Positions 7,578 through 14,850 of a stretch of DNA of 20,469 nucleotides are shown here, one piece after another. Position numbers and translations under genes: made by a program. The stretch is from assembly GCA_905369775.1 (NCBI GenBank), contig CAJPJR010000033.1, forward strand, positions 1 to 20,469, written 5' to 3'. Below the pieces are notes generated by a model, which saw only the letters and a program-made list of their open reading frames with translations, searched no databases and was not told where the DNA came from. Within the stretch, counting starts at the first letter, position 1; every line of letters starts with the position of its first letter. Origin of the DNA: Prevotellaceae bacterium UBA1746. GTDB lineage: Bacteria; Bacteroidota; Bacteroidia; Bacteroidales; Bacteroidaceae.

Positions 7578-10394
7578 TCAAAAGAGTTTCAGCTGTCCCG
7601 TCAGGTCGTCCATCAGGTCATCTTCGGTTTGCGAAGGGGGAGCCACATTTTGCTGCGGTTCCTCAGAAGCAGCGGCCGGGGTTTCCACCGTGGGTTCCGT
7701 TCCCTCGCCGCTTTCTTCCGCCTCTTCGACCTCATCCTGTGGTTCGGGATCCGGGAAGCGCGTCGGCTCCAGTTCCGTCACCTTCGCCACATTGAGCGTC
7801 GTCACGCGTTTGCCCTTCGCCTTGTAGCTCTTCACACCGATAAACTCTTCGGCATCGATGATCAGCGGATCGCGGAAATCATCCGGCGCGCCGTAGGTCA
7901 CCTCAAAGCGCGGGAACGCCTGACTCGAAAGCGCCACAAAACGGCAACCCGGGTTTTCGCCCATGAAATTCAAGTGGCGCGCCTGACTGGCACGTTCGAA
8001 GGTGAAACGCTTGATGTACAAATTGTGGTCATTGTCCGCATCGAAAAGCACGGCCGTCCACACCTTGTCTTCCGAAAACTTCTCCACACGCAGAATGCCG
8101 GTGGATTCGTAGTGGTTGTTGGGATCAAAATTCGTGGTGTAGAAATCGCCGTTGTCCAGCACCACCAGCACGAGATCGTCCGTGTGGAACTCGCCGAGGT
8201 AGTTGCCGCGTTCGTCAAAGTTCAGGCGCTGCACATCGGGGTCGAACCACACTTTGCGACCACCCAGCGTGGAACCGCCGTGCGATTTGAGGGTGATGCG
8301 GTGCACCTCCAAACGGGTGAGCAAATTGCCCTTCGAGGCGCGGCCCTTCACCGCCAGTTCCGAGAAATTTTTGTCGAAGAAGATGCGGCGCAACTTCGGG
8401 TTCGGCTTCAGCGTCACCTTGATCACTTCGGCCTCGCCGTTCGGGTTCGCCGTGAAATACTGTATCTTCGACCCCTTCTCCCCGCGGGTGAGGTCATACT
8501 CGCGGTCGTGCGTGATGCTCGTCACGTTGAAGCGCTTGATGTAGTAAGCACCGTCTTTACCGTCGCGGTACACCACATTGTAGATGGTGCGCTGGTCGTT
8601 CTTCTTGAACACGGCAATGTGCACAATCTCCGCCTTTTTCTTCTCGGCCTTCGAACGTTCCGTCTCGCCGATGTACACCTTCTCCGCCACACGCGTCACC
8701 TTGTACGTGCCGTCGCGATAGAAAATGATCACATCGTCGATGTTCGAGCAGTTCTCCACAAACTCGTCTTTCTTGAGCGAGGTGCCCATGAACCCGTCGG
8801 CGCGGTTCACATAGAGTTTCTCGTTCGCCTCCACCACTTTGGTCGCCTCGATCGTGTCGAAAGAGCGAATCTCGGTGCGACGCGGATGCTCGTCGGCATA
8901 ACGGGCCTTGATCATTTCAAACCACTCGATCGTCACCTCGGTCATGTGCGCCAGGTTGTAGTCGATCTGTTCGAGCTCGGCCTTGATGCGCGCAATGAGT
9001 TCGTCGGCCTTGGCCTTGTTGAACTTCAAGATGCGGGCCATCTTGATCTCAAGCAAGCGCAACAAGTCGTCGCGCGTCACTTCGCGCACGAAATCCTTTT
9101 TGAACGGCTCGAGACGCCCGTCGATGTGCGACAGTGCCGCATCGATGTCGGGCGCATTCTCATAGGCCTTGTCTTTGTAGATGCGCTCGTCGATGAAGAT
9201 GCGTTCCAGCGAAGCGAACATCATGCTCTCGAGCAGTTCGCCGCGGCGGATCTCCAATTCGCGACGCAGCAGATCGGTCGTGTTGCGCACATTCGTGCGC
9301 AGCACCTCGCTCACCGTCACAAAACGCGGGGTGTCGGTGTCGATGATGCAGCAGTTGGGCGAAATACTCACCTCACAATCCGTGAAGGCGTAGAGGGCGT
9401 CGAGCGTTTTGTCGCTCGACACGCCCGGCGACAAATGGATGAGAATTTCCACCTGCTCGGCCGTGAAATCTTGGATCTGTCGTATCTTGATGCGCCCCTT
9501 GTCGGCCGCCTTCTTGATGCTTTCGCACAGCGAATCCACCGTTTTGCCGTATGGCAATTCGGTGATCGCAATGGTTTTGCTGTCGCGTTTCTCCACGCGT
9601 GCGCGCACTTTCACACTGCCACCGCGCAAACCGTCGTTGTAGCGCGAAACGTCGATGAGTCCGCCCGTTTGGAAATCGGGATAGAGGTGAAAGGCTTCGC
9701 CGCGCAGGCAGGCGATGGCCGCATCGCACAACTCCCCGAAGTTGTGGGGCAGGATCTTCGCACTCAGCCCCACGGCAATGCCTTCGGCTCCCTGCGCCAA
9801 AAGCAGCGGAAACTTCACCGGCAGAGCCACCGGCTCCTTGTTGCGGCCGTCGTAGGAGAGTTTCCACTCCGTCGTTTTGGGATTGAACAGTACATCGAGG
9901 GCAAATTTCGTCAATCGGCCTTCGATGTAACGCGGAGCGGCCGCCTCGTCGCCCGTGAGGATATTGCCCCACGAACCCTGGCAGTCGATGAGCAAGTTCT
10001 GACGTCCCATTTGGGTGAGTGCATCCACGATCGACGCGTCGCCGTGCGGGTGAAACTTCATTGTTTCGCCTGCAATGTTCGCCACCTTGTTGTAGCGGCC
10101 GTCGTCCATTCGCTTCATCGTGTGGAGAATGCGGCGCTGCACGGGTTTCAAACCGTCGTAAAGGTGAGGAACGGCGCGCTCCAAAATCACATAGGAGGCA
10201 TAGTCCAAAAACCAATTCTGGTACATCCCGGTGAGGGGATGCACGTTCACCTTGTCGTCCTCGACGCCCTTCGGATCGAAATCGCTGTGGGCATCGGGCG
10301 CGGCCTCGGCGTCGAAGTCGTCGGCCGAAGTGGATGTGGGGGAATCAGGAAGGACATCGTTCTCGTCCCGGGGATCTTTTGTGCTGTCGCTCAT
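7578..10394 (-). CDS. parC: DNA topoisomerase IV subunit A (Bacteroidota ParC type)
   Basis: Catalytic breakage-reunion subunit of a type IIA topoisomerase, acting with ParE to unlink daughter chromosomes. 938 residues from the ATG at 10394 (MSDSTKDPRDENDV). The frame opens further upstream, but that part covers the promoter. Residues 1-50 are an acidic, disordered-looking extension. The core starts at GMYQNWFLDYASYVILERAVP. The quinolone-determining region reads HPHGDASIVDAL, with Ala where E. coli GyrA has Ser83. The DNA-linking tyrosine is Tyr156 in AAAPRYIEGRL. A long coiled tower region and a C-terminal wrapping domain follow. FNPKTTEWKLSYDGRNKEP is typical of the Bacteroidota form. Residues from about 880 are an acidic Glu/Pro/Ala-rich tail ending DDLTGQLKLF, with a clamp-binding-like motif. 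GyrA is the main alternative, but the insert pattern fits ParC better. Confidence 0.93.
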   Translation of the reverse strand: MSDSTKDPRDENDVLPDSPTSTSADDFDAEAAPDAHSDFDPKGVEDDKVNVHPLTGMYQNWFLDYASYVILERAVPHLYDGLKPVQRRILHTMKRMDDGRYNKVANIAGETMKFHPHGDASIVDALTQMGRQNLLIDCQGSWGNILTGDEAAAPRYIEGRLTKFALDVLFNPKTTEWKLSYDGRNKEPVALPVKFPLLLAQGAEGIAVGLSAKILPHNFGELCDAAIACLRGEAFHLYPDFQTGGLIDVSRYNDGLRGGSVKVRARVEKRDSKTIAITELPYGKTVDSLCESIKKAADKGRIKIRQIQDFTAEQVEILIHLSPGVSSDKTLDALYAFTDCEVSISPNCCIIDTDTPRFVTVSEVLRTNVRNTTDLLRRELEIRRGELLESMMFASLERIFIDERIYKDKAYENAPDIDAALSHIDGRLEPFKKDFVREVTRDDLLRLLEIKMARILKFNKAKADELIARIKAELEQIDYNLAHMTEVTIEWFEMIKARYADEHPRRTEIRSFDTIEATKVVEANEKLYVNRADGFMGTSLKKDEFVENCSNIDDVIIFYRDGTYKVTRVAEKVYIGETERSKAEKKKAEIVHIAVFKKNDQRTIYNVVYRDGKDGAYYIKRFNVTSITHDREYDLTRGEKGSKIQYFTANPNGEAEVIKVTLKPNPKLRRIFFDKNFSELAVKGRASKGNLLTRLEVHRITLKSHGGSTLGGRKVWFDPDVQRLNFDERGNYLGEFHTDDLVLVVLDNGDFYTTNFDPNNHYESTGILRVEKFSEDKVWTAVLFDADNDHNLYIKRFTFERASQARHLNFMGENPGCRFVALSSQAFPRFEVTYGAPDDFRDPLIIDAEEFIGVKSYKAKGKRVTTLNVAKVTELEPTRFPDPEPQDEVEEAEESGEGTEPTVETPAAASEEPQQNVAPPSQTEDDLMDDLTGQLKLF

Positions 10395-10437
10395 CGTCGT
10401 TAATTTGGGTGTGATGCGAAGTGAATACCTCGACTCG

Positions 10438-10453
10438 CAAAGATACAAAATTA
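10438..10453 (-). promoter_or_regulatory. Tandem -7 elements of the parC promoter
   Basis: Two exact TAnnTTTG matches stand end to end on the minus strand: TAATTTTG (10453-10446) and TATCTTTG (10445-10438). No TTTG box is found 20 bases upstream of either. Initiation from the second would give a leader of about 37 bases before the ATG at 10394. Confidence 0.6.
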
Positions 10454-10511
10454 TTGCCCGATGGTCGAGCCTTTCCCTTCCTTTTTCGATCCGCAATTTT
10501 CAGACTCACGT

Positions 10512-10836
10512 GGAGGTGAAGCGCTCACGCGCGCGTATTGTGCGCGCGTCAGCCACTTTTCGTTTTTTACCTTCACGCCTTCACCCACCTCGTCCATTTC
10601 ATTATCCGTCAGTCGATTAGGGGTGAAGGCTTTTGCTTTCGAGCCTTCACCCGAGAGCGGAGAATGTTTCGCGAAAATCGCCTCCACTCCGTGAACACAA
10701 AACGGCAAAAACCTTCACCCCTAATGCAATGAGCATCTGCAACTTACAGCCGGCAGGTGAAGAAATGAAGGCAAAAAACGAAAAACAGCTGACGCGTACG
10801 CGCGCGTAAAGGGCACAAAGGGAAAGTCTTCACTCC
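10512..10836. repeat. Long dyad-symmetric element, candidate structured RNA on the minus strand
   Basis: Position i pairs with 21341-i over most of the element. Outer stem: 10545-10589 with 10752-10796, 44 of 45 positions paired in minus-strand RNA (36 Watson-Crick, 8 G-U). Below it, after a 7-base bulge (10538-10544), is a perfect 11-base stem, ACGCGCGCGTA at 10527-10537 with TACGCGCGCGT at 10797-10807. Further out, GGAGGTGAAG (10512-10521) faces CTTCACTCC (10828-10836). Inner stem: 10616-10636 with 10705-10725, 21 pairs with one G-U. A roughly 15-base unpaired loop on each side separates the stems. The apical part (about 10651-10690) can form a smaller hairpin. All nine G-U pairs are A-C mismatches in plus-strand RNA. 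No flanking target duplication or transposase was seen. Confidence 0.8.
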
Positions 10837-10872
10837 GTTCGATTCGATCACCGACAAGCGGAACCTTCACCC
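10515..10872. repeat. Array of CTTCACC / GGTGAAG motifs
   Basis: Seven exact copies of the 7-mer lie in 358 bases: 10515-10521, 10579-10585, 10622-10628, 10645-10651, 10713-10719, 10756-10762 and 10865-10871. Five belong to the longer CCTTCACCC. Two pairs are explained by the symmetry of the long palindrome. The copies at 10645-10651 and 10865-10871 are extra. Copies at 10621-10631 and 10642-10652 face each other as a perfect 11-base hairpin with a 10-base loop, an alternative to the long-range fold. Confidence 0.7.
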
Positions 10873-11006
10873 GCAGGATGCCTCAAAAACAACGGGACTT
10901 TTGATCGACGGTTCCCCGTTTTTTCCACTTCCCCACCCTGTTTTTGTGTTCCACTGCGTTCGGCCACGGCGGATTGGGCAGAAAAAGTGAACTACGGCCT
11001 TCCACT

Positions 11007-11069
11007 CGATGAAATCGGGCAAAAACGAAGACAAAATCAGAATTTGGCACAAAAAACCCGATTTCATCG
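11007..11069. repeat. 13-base inverted repeat upstream of the U32-peptidase operon
   Basis: CGATGAAATCGGG (11007-11019) and its exact complement CCCGATTTCATCG (11057-11069) with 37 bases between. Each arm is itself a near palindrome (CCGAT-GAA-ATCGG on the minus strand at 11070-11058), so they look like two copies of one operator-like site, centres 50 bases apart. There is no terminator-type T-tract after it on the plus strand. Confidence 0.6.
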
Positions 11070-11146
11070 GAGCTGCATCGCACAAACGCGAAAAAGGCGT
11101 TCCGAGAAAATCAGTTCCTTCGCGCGCGTATGTCGATAGAATTCAG

Positions 11147-11154
11147 TAAATTCG
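11147..11154 (+). promoter_or_regulatory. Possible -7 element of the U32-peptidase operon
   Basis: TAAATTCG is one base off TAnnTTTG and would start a transcript near 11160 with a leader of about 77 bases. No -33 box is visible. The same TTCG variant precedes manC. Confidence 0.35.
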
Positions 11155-11236
11155 CACGTTAACAAAACGCGGCGGCGTGCATTCGACGAACCGAAAACGC
11201 CTGCCGGCAACAAGAATACAAACAGACCCTACAACT

Positions 11237-12478
11237 ATGCAATATGAAGTGATGGCTCCCGTGGGTTCGCGCGAATCGCTCGCCGCGGCACTCAAGGCCG
11301 GAGCCGACTCCATCTATTTCGGCATCGAATCGCTCAACATGCGCGCGCATTCGGCCAGCCGATTCACCATCAAAGACCTCCACGAAATCGCACAGCGCTG
11401 TGATGAACTCGGCGTGAAGAGTTATCTCACGGTCAACACGATCATCTACGGAGAAGACCTTGCCCTGATGCGCGAAATCTGCGACGCCGCCAAGGCAGCA
11501 CACATCTCGGCGGTCATCGCGGCCGACGTAGCGGTGCTCAGCTATTGCCGAACCATCGGACAAGAGGTGCATCTCTCCACCCAACTCAACATTTCGAACG
11601 AGGAGGCGCTTCGTTTCTACTCGGCCTTTGCCGATGTGGTGGTGCTGGCGCGCGAACTGAAATTGGAACAAGTGAAAGAGATTTCCGATTTCATCGAACG
11701 CGAAAACATCTGCGGCCCGAGCGGTGAGAAAATCCGCATCGAAATGTTTTGCCACGGCGCACTCTGCATGGCCGTGAGCGGCAAGTGCTATCTTTCGCTC
11801 GACAACCAAGGCCGATCGGCCAACCGCGGCGAATGCATGCAGCAATGTCGACGCAGCTACACCGTGCGCGACAAGGAAACGGGCGTGGAACTCGACATCG
11901 ACAACGAGTACATCATGAGCCCGAAAGACTTAAAAACCATCGGTTTCATCGACAAGATGATGAAAGCGGGCGTTTCGGTCTTCAAAATCGAAGGGCGCGC
12001 CCGTTCGGCCGAATACGTTTACACGGTGGTGCAGTGCTACAAAGAGGCCATCCGTGCCGTGCAAGAGGGCACCTTCAACGAAGAGCGCGTCAAGGAGTGG
12101 GACGAACGTCTGGCTTCCGTCTTCAACCGCGGATTCTGGGACGGCTACTACCAGGGGCGCAAGCTCGGCGAATGGACCGAAAAATACGGTTCGTCGGCCA
12201 CTGAGAAGAAGGTCTATGTGGGCAAGGGAATGAAATATTTCTCCAAACTCGAAGTGGCAGAGTTCCTCATCGAAGCCGGAGAAATTGAAGTAGGCGATCG
12301 GCTCGTGGCCATCGGACCCACCACCGGCGTGGTTTACCTCACTGCCGACAGCATTCACGGCAACGACGGGCCGGTCGAGAAAGCCGGCAAGGGCATGTTC
12401 GTGTCGATCCCCTCGAAAGAAAAAATTCGCCCCAGCGACAAACTCTATAAACTCGTAAAGCATGATTCCGGTCTTTGA
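11237..12478 (+). CDS. trhP: U32 peptidase-family protein, TrhP-like tRNA hydroxylation enzyme
   Basis: 413 residues. The start at 11237 gives MQYEVMAPVGSRESL, the typical U32 N-terminus; the frame is open from 11177. The U32 signature is present: IEMFCHGALCMAVSGKCYLS followed by SANRGECMQQCRR, with Cys177, Cys184, Cys200 and Cys204 likely ligands of an iron-sulfur cluster. Although named peptidases, studied U32 proteins of this size (E. coli TrhP/YegQ) take part in prephenate-dependent 5-hydroxylation of uridine 34 in tRNA, while the longer RlhA acts on 23S rRNA. Length and single-signature form favour TrhP; the exact target is inferred. The C-terminus has the usual small beta-barrel (KVYVGKGMKYFSKLEVAEF ... 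GEIEVGDRLVAIGPTTG). First gene of a tight five-gene run; its end overlaps the next gene by 17 bases. Confidence 0.85.
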   Translation: MQYEVMAPVGSRESLAAALKAGADSIYFGIESLNMRAHSASRFTIKDLHEIAQRCDELGVKSYLTVNTIIYGEDLALMREICDAAKAAHISAVIAADVAVLSYCRTIGQEVHLSTQLNISNEEALRFYSAFADVVVLARELKLEQVKEISDFIERENICGPSGEKIRIEMFCHGALCMAVSGKCYLSLDNQGRSANRGECMQQCRRSYTVRDKETGVELDIDNEYIMSPKDLKTIGFIDKMMKAGVSVFKIEGRARSAEYVYTVVQCYKEAIRAVQEGTFNEERVKEWDERLASVFNRGFWDGYYQGRKLGEWTEKYGSSATEKKVYVGKGMKYFSKLEVAEFLIEAGEIEVGDRLVAIGPTTGVVYLTADSIHGNDGPVEKAGKGMFVSIPSKEKIRPSDKLYKLVKHDSGL

Positions 12479-13088
12479 CTTCGGCGGCGTCATCGTCGAC
12501 CTCTACAAAACGGCCTCCATCGAGGCTTTCGATCGATTGGGTTTCGACATCCGTCCCTACCTCGGCACGTACAAACAAGGCGGAATCTTCGAACAGTTTG
12601 AAAACGGCGATCTCTCCACGGCGGAATTTTACGATGAAATCAGGCGATCGGCCAACCAGCCTCAGCTGACGAACGACGAAATTCGGCGCGCATGGGAGGC
12701 TTATCTGGTGGGCGTGCCGGCCGATCGTTTGGACTGCTTGCGCCGAGTGAAACGCCACTACCGCACTGCGGTGCTTTCGAATACCAACCCGATCCATTGG
12801 CAGCAGGGCGTACGCGACTTCTTCTGCGCAGACGGTCACCCGATTTCCGATTACTTCGACACACTGTTTCTCTCCTGCGAAATGCACTTGCAGAAACCCG
12901 ATCCGCGGGTGTTCGACCATGTCACTGCGCAGCTGGGTTGCGCACCGGAGGAGATCATCTTCTTCGATGATTCCGAAGAAAATTGCCGCGTGGCGGCCAA
13001 AAAGGGCTGGAATGTGCGATTGACACCCGCAGGGGGTGCCTGGGTGAAGGAAGCCTTCGACACCGAAGGAAGATTACGCCATGAATGA
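12462..13088 (+). CDS. HAD-superfamily phosphatase (subfamily IA, YihX-like)
   Basis: A 208-residue HAD hydrolase. Motif I is FDFGGVIVD with nucleophile Asp6; the usual second Asp is Gly8, as in YihX-type members whose motif reads FDLGNVIVD. Motif II is LSNTN with Ser106, motif III is Lys145 in KPDPRVF, and motif IV is FFDDSEEN with Asp169/Asp170. Residues 15-85 form a helical cap of the subfamily IA kind. All catalytic groups of a small-molecule phosphatase are therefore present apart from the Gly substitution. The gene overlaps the U32 gene by 17 bases and ribF by 8, so all three are translated as a unit. The substrate is unknown. By position, a sugar phosphate or a flavin-pathway phosphate is plausible, but nothing in the sequence decides this. 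Confidence 0.9.
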   Translation: MIPVFDFGGVIVDLYKTASIEAFDRLGFDIRPYLGTYKQGGIFEQFENGDLSTAEFYDEIRRSANQPQLTNDEIRRAWEAYLVGVPADRLDCLRRVKRHYRTAVLSNTNPIHWQQGVRDFFCADGHPISDYFDTLFLSCEMHLQKPDPRVFDHVTAQLGCAPEEIIFFDDSEENCRVAAKKGWNVRLTPAGGAWVKEAFDTEGRLRHE

Positions 13089-14007
13089 TTTTAGCCTCAT
13101 ACCATTCGAGGAGAGGCCGGGCGAACGACAAAAGGCCGTTTCCATCGGTTTCTTCGACGGGGTGCACCGCGGTCATCGCTTTGTTTTCGACCGACTGCGC
13201 GAAGAGGCTCAACGGCACGGGGCGGCTCCGTGGGCGGTGACCTTCGATGTGCATCCGCTCGCAGTGCTCGCACCGGGACAGCAACCGCCGCTGTTGACGA
13301 CGCTCGACGAAAAGATCGCGGCGCTGCGACACTGCGGATTGGCCGGTGTCATCGTGCTCCACTTCGACCGAAAAATGGCCGGACTCACCGCCGAACAATT
13401 CATGCGCGAACTGCTCTTGCAGGCCTTCGACGTGGATTGTCTCTTGGTGGGCTACGATCACCGATTTGGCCGCCCGCAGCAGGGCGATGGATTCGAACGA
13501 TATCAAGAAATCGGCGATTCCATCGGCATCGCCGTCGAACAATGTCCTCCCCTACCGGACGAGACTATTTCGTCTTCGCACATCCGGTCGCTGCTCGAAG
13601 CAGGCGATGTGCTCGAAGCCGGTGCCGGACTCGGACGACCCTACGCTTTGACGGGAACCGTGGTACATGGTTTCCAAAATGGGCGAAAAATCGGCTTTCC
13701 CACAGCGAACCTCGAACCGCAAAGTGCCGACAAAATCGTACCGCGGCGAGGAAGCTACGCCACGTGGGCACACATCGGCGGACAACGATACGCGGCCATG
13801 ACCAACATCGGGCAAAGGCCTACGTTGGACAACGGCAGCCGTGTGACGATAGAAACGCATCTGCTGGATTTTGATGCCGACTTGTACGGACAACAGCTGA
13901 AGATTGAATTCGTGCAACGACTGCGCGACGAACGAAAATTCGATAATCTCAACGCCTTGAAGGCCCAACTCAACGAAGACGCACGACAAGTGCGCAGATA
14001 CCTATAA
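13081..14007 (+). CDS. ribF: Bifunctional riboflavin kinase / FAD synthetase
   Basis: 308 residues, the normal length. It phosphorylates riboflavin to FMN and adenylylates FMN to FAD. The N-terminal FAD synthetase half has the nucleotidyltransferase motif GFFDGVHRGH (23-32), VTFDVHP near 53-59, the GYDHRFG motif near 124-130, and SSSHIR at 164-169 with LLEAGD after it. Many homologues have SSTRIR here; Ser and His in this copy are mild variants. The C-terminal kinase half starts near 187 with TGTVVHGFQNGRKIGFPTAN (PTAN 207-210 binds Mg-ATP) and continues with YAAMTNIGQRPT and the acidic ETHLLDFDADLYG. It starts inside the end of the HAD gene (8-base overlap) and lies 9 bases before the CPBP gene, within an operon that also encodes the FMN enzyme DusB. 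Confidence 0.97.
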   Translation: MNDFSLIPFEERPGERQKAVSIGFFDGVHRGHRFVFDRLREEAQRHGAAPWAVTFDVHPLAVLAPGQQPPLLTTLDEKIAALRHCGLAGVIVLHFDRKMAGLTAEQFMRELLLQAFDVDCLLVGYDHRFGRPQQGDGFERYQEIGDSIGIAVEQCPPLPDETISSSHIRSLLEAGDVLEAGAGLGRPYALTGTVVHGFQNGRKIGFPTANLEPQSADKIVPRRGSYATWAHIGGQRYAAMTNIGQRPTLDNGSRVTIETHLLDFDADLYGQQLKIEFVQRLRDERKFDNLNALKAQLNEDARQVRRYL

Positions 14008-14016
14008 CCCCGCACC

Positions 14017-14850
14017 ATGATGTTTCGCAAATTCACCCCCATTCTGGCCGCTAAAATAGCGGGACTGCTGATCTTCTTTCTCATCGGCAACGCTGTCATC
14101 AGTTTACTGGCTTCCTTCTTCACCCTCAAAACGGGAATGGGAGGCCGACTGGTGTTGGCAGATGATGGTTCGCTCCTGCTGACGACCACCGCCTTCGCGG
14201 TCGCTTCGCTCATTGGCTATGTCGGGATCGGGGTCGGCGCGATCGCCATGAGCTGGTCCAGGTTGTCGTTCAATTCCGGTCGGAGCATCGGCTTCGGGCT
14301 ACCCTATGTGCGGGTTTTGCACTTCGCCGGTTGTTTGGTGGTGGCGTCGCTGGGACTGCAATGGCTGATGGCGCCCTTGCACATCGAACTGAGTCCGCTC
14401 GAAACGAAGACGTTCGATGCGATTGCGCACGATGGATTCGGTATTTTTATACTGGTTGTCGTCGGTCCGTTCATCGAAGAACTGGTTTTCAGAGCGGGCA
14501 TGTTTCGCTTGCTCCAGAAAAAAATCGGTGTGATCCAAGCCATGGTGCTTTCTTCTCTGCTTTTCGCCATCGTGCACGGGAATTGGGCACAGGGCATTCC
14601 GGCCTTCATCATCGGCATGGGACTGGCACTGCTCTATTTCCGTTCGGACGACCTGCGGCTGTGCTATCCCGCACATGCGGCCAACAACGCGCTGGCGGTT
14701 GTAGGGATGCTTTGTCCCACGGTCGGCGCCTGGGGTGACAACTGGCCGGCTGTCGTGCAGGTTTTGCTCGGACTGCTGCTGCTCGTGGCCGGGTTTGCAG
14801 GACTGATGATGCGCGGTTCGCTCTTTTCAAAACAACGCAACAACTCATGA
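14017..14850 (+). CDS. CPBP-family intramembrane glutamic endopeptidase
   Basis: A 277-residue integral membrane protein. Hydrophobic segments lie near 10-33, 53-78, 100-118, 142-152, 172-187, 193-207, 220-232 and 244-268. The three motifs of the CPBP (Abi, CaaX protease and bacteriocin-processing) family are all present: EExxxR at Glu154-Glu155-Arg159, FxxxH at Phe183-His187, and HxxxN at His220-Asn224. In this family the Glu and His residues form the catalytic centre inside the membrane. The substrate cannot be deduced. Members variously process prenylated or peptide substrates or act in stress and immunity, but many Bacteroidota copies are lone housekeeping genes. Two adjacent Met codons (14017 and 14020) could start it. 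It overlaps dusB by ATGA, so it belongs to the operon, although no functional link to flavin or tRNA genes is obvious. Confidence 0.93.
   Translation: MMFRKFTPILAAKIAGLLIFFLIGNAVISLLASFFTLKTGMGGRLVLADDGSLLLTTTAFAVASLIGYVGIGVGAIAMSWSRLSFNSGRSIGFGLPYVRVLHFAGCLVVASLGLQWLMAPLHIELSPLETKTFDAIAHDGFGIFILVVVGPFIEELVFRAGMFRLLQKKIGVIQAMVLSSLLFAIVHGNWAQGIPAFIIGMGLALLYFRSDDLRLCYPAHAANNALAVVGMLCPTVGAWGDNWPAVVQVLLGLLLLVAGFAGLMMRGSLFSKQRNNS

Larger units (their letters stand above)
10395..11236. other. 842-base divergent intergenic region between parC and the U32-peptidase operon
   Basis: No convincing protein gene. It holds the parC promoter (10438-10453), a long dyad-symmetric element (10512-10836), an array of CTTCACC motifs (10515-10872), a 13-base inverted repeat (11007-11069) and a possible promoter for the plus-strand operon (11147-11154). 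The stretch 10873-11006 shows only a weak 6-base stem near 10891-10920. Short open frames here have no family features and change phase across the palindrome. Confidence 0.7.

Noticed and set aside
7425..10403. A 992-codon open frame antisense to parC
   Set aside because: Same cause as over pflB. ParC has full catalytic motifs and a promoter on its own strand, while the antisense translation shows no recognisable domain.
10451..10708. Open frames of 60-130 codons on both strands inside the parC upstream palindrome
   Set aside because: They simply read through the two arms, share no family features, and the indel between the arms changes phase. The pairing pattern fits RNA or DNA structure, not coding.
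10891..10924. AACGGG / CCCGTT stem followed by TTTT as a terminator
   Set aside because: Only six pairs with an 18-base loop and no gene upstream on that strand that needs it.
10867..11085. A 72-codon minus-strand frame with a hydrophobic start
   Set aside because: No start context or promoter, spans the inverted repeat at 11007-11069, and composition is unlike a small membrane protein beyond one short hydrophobic run.
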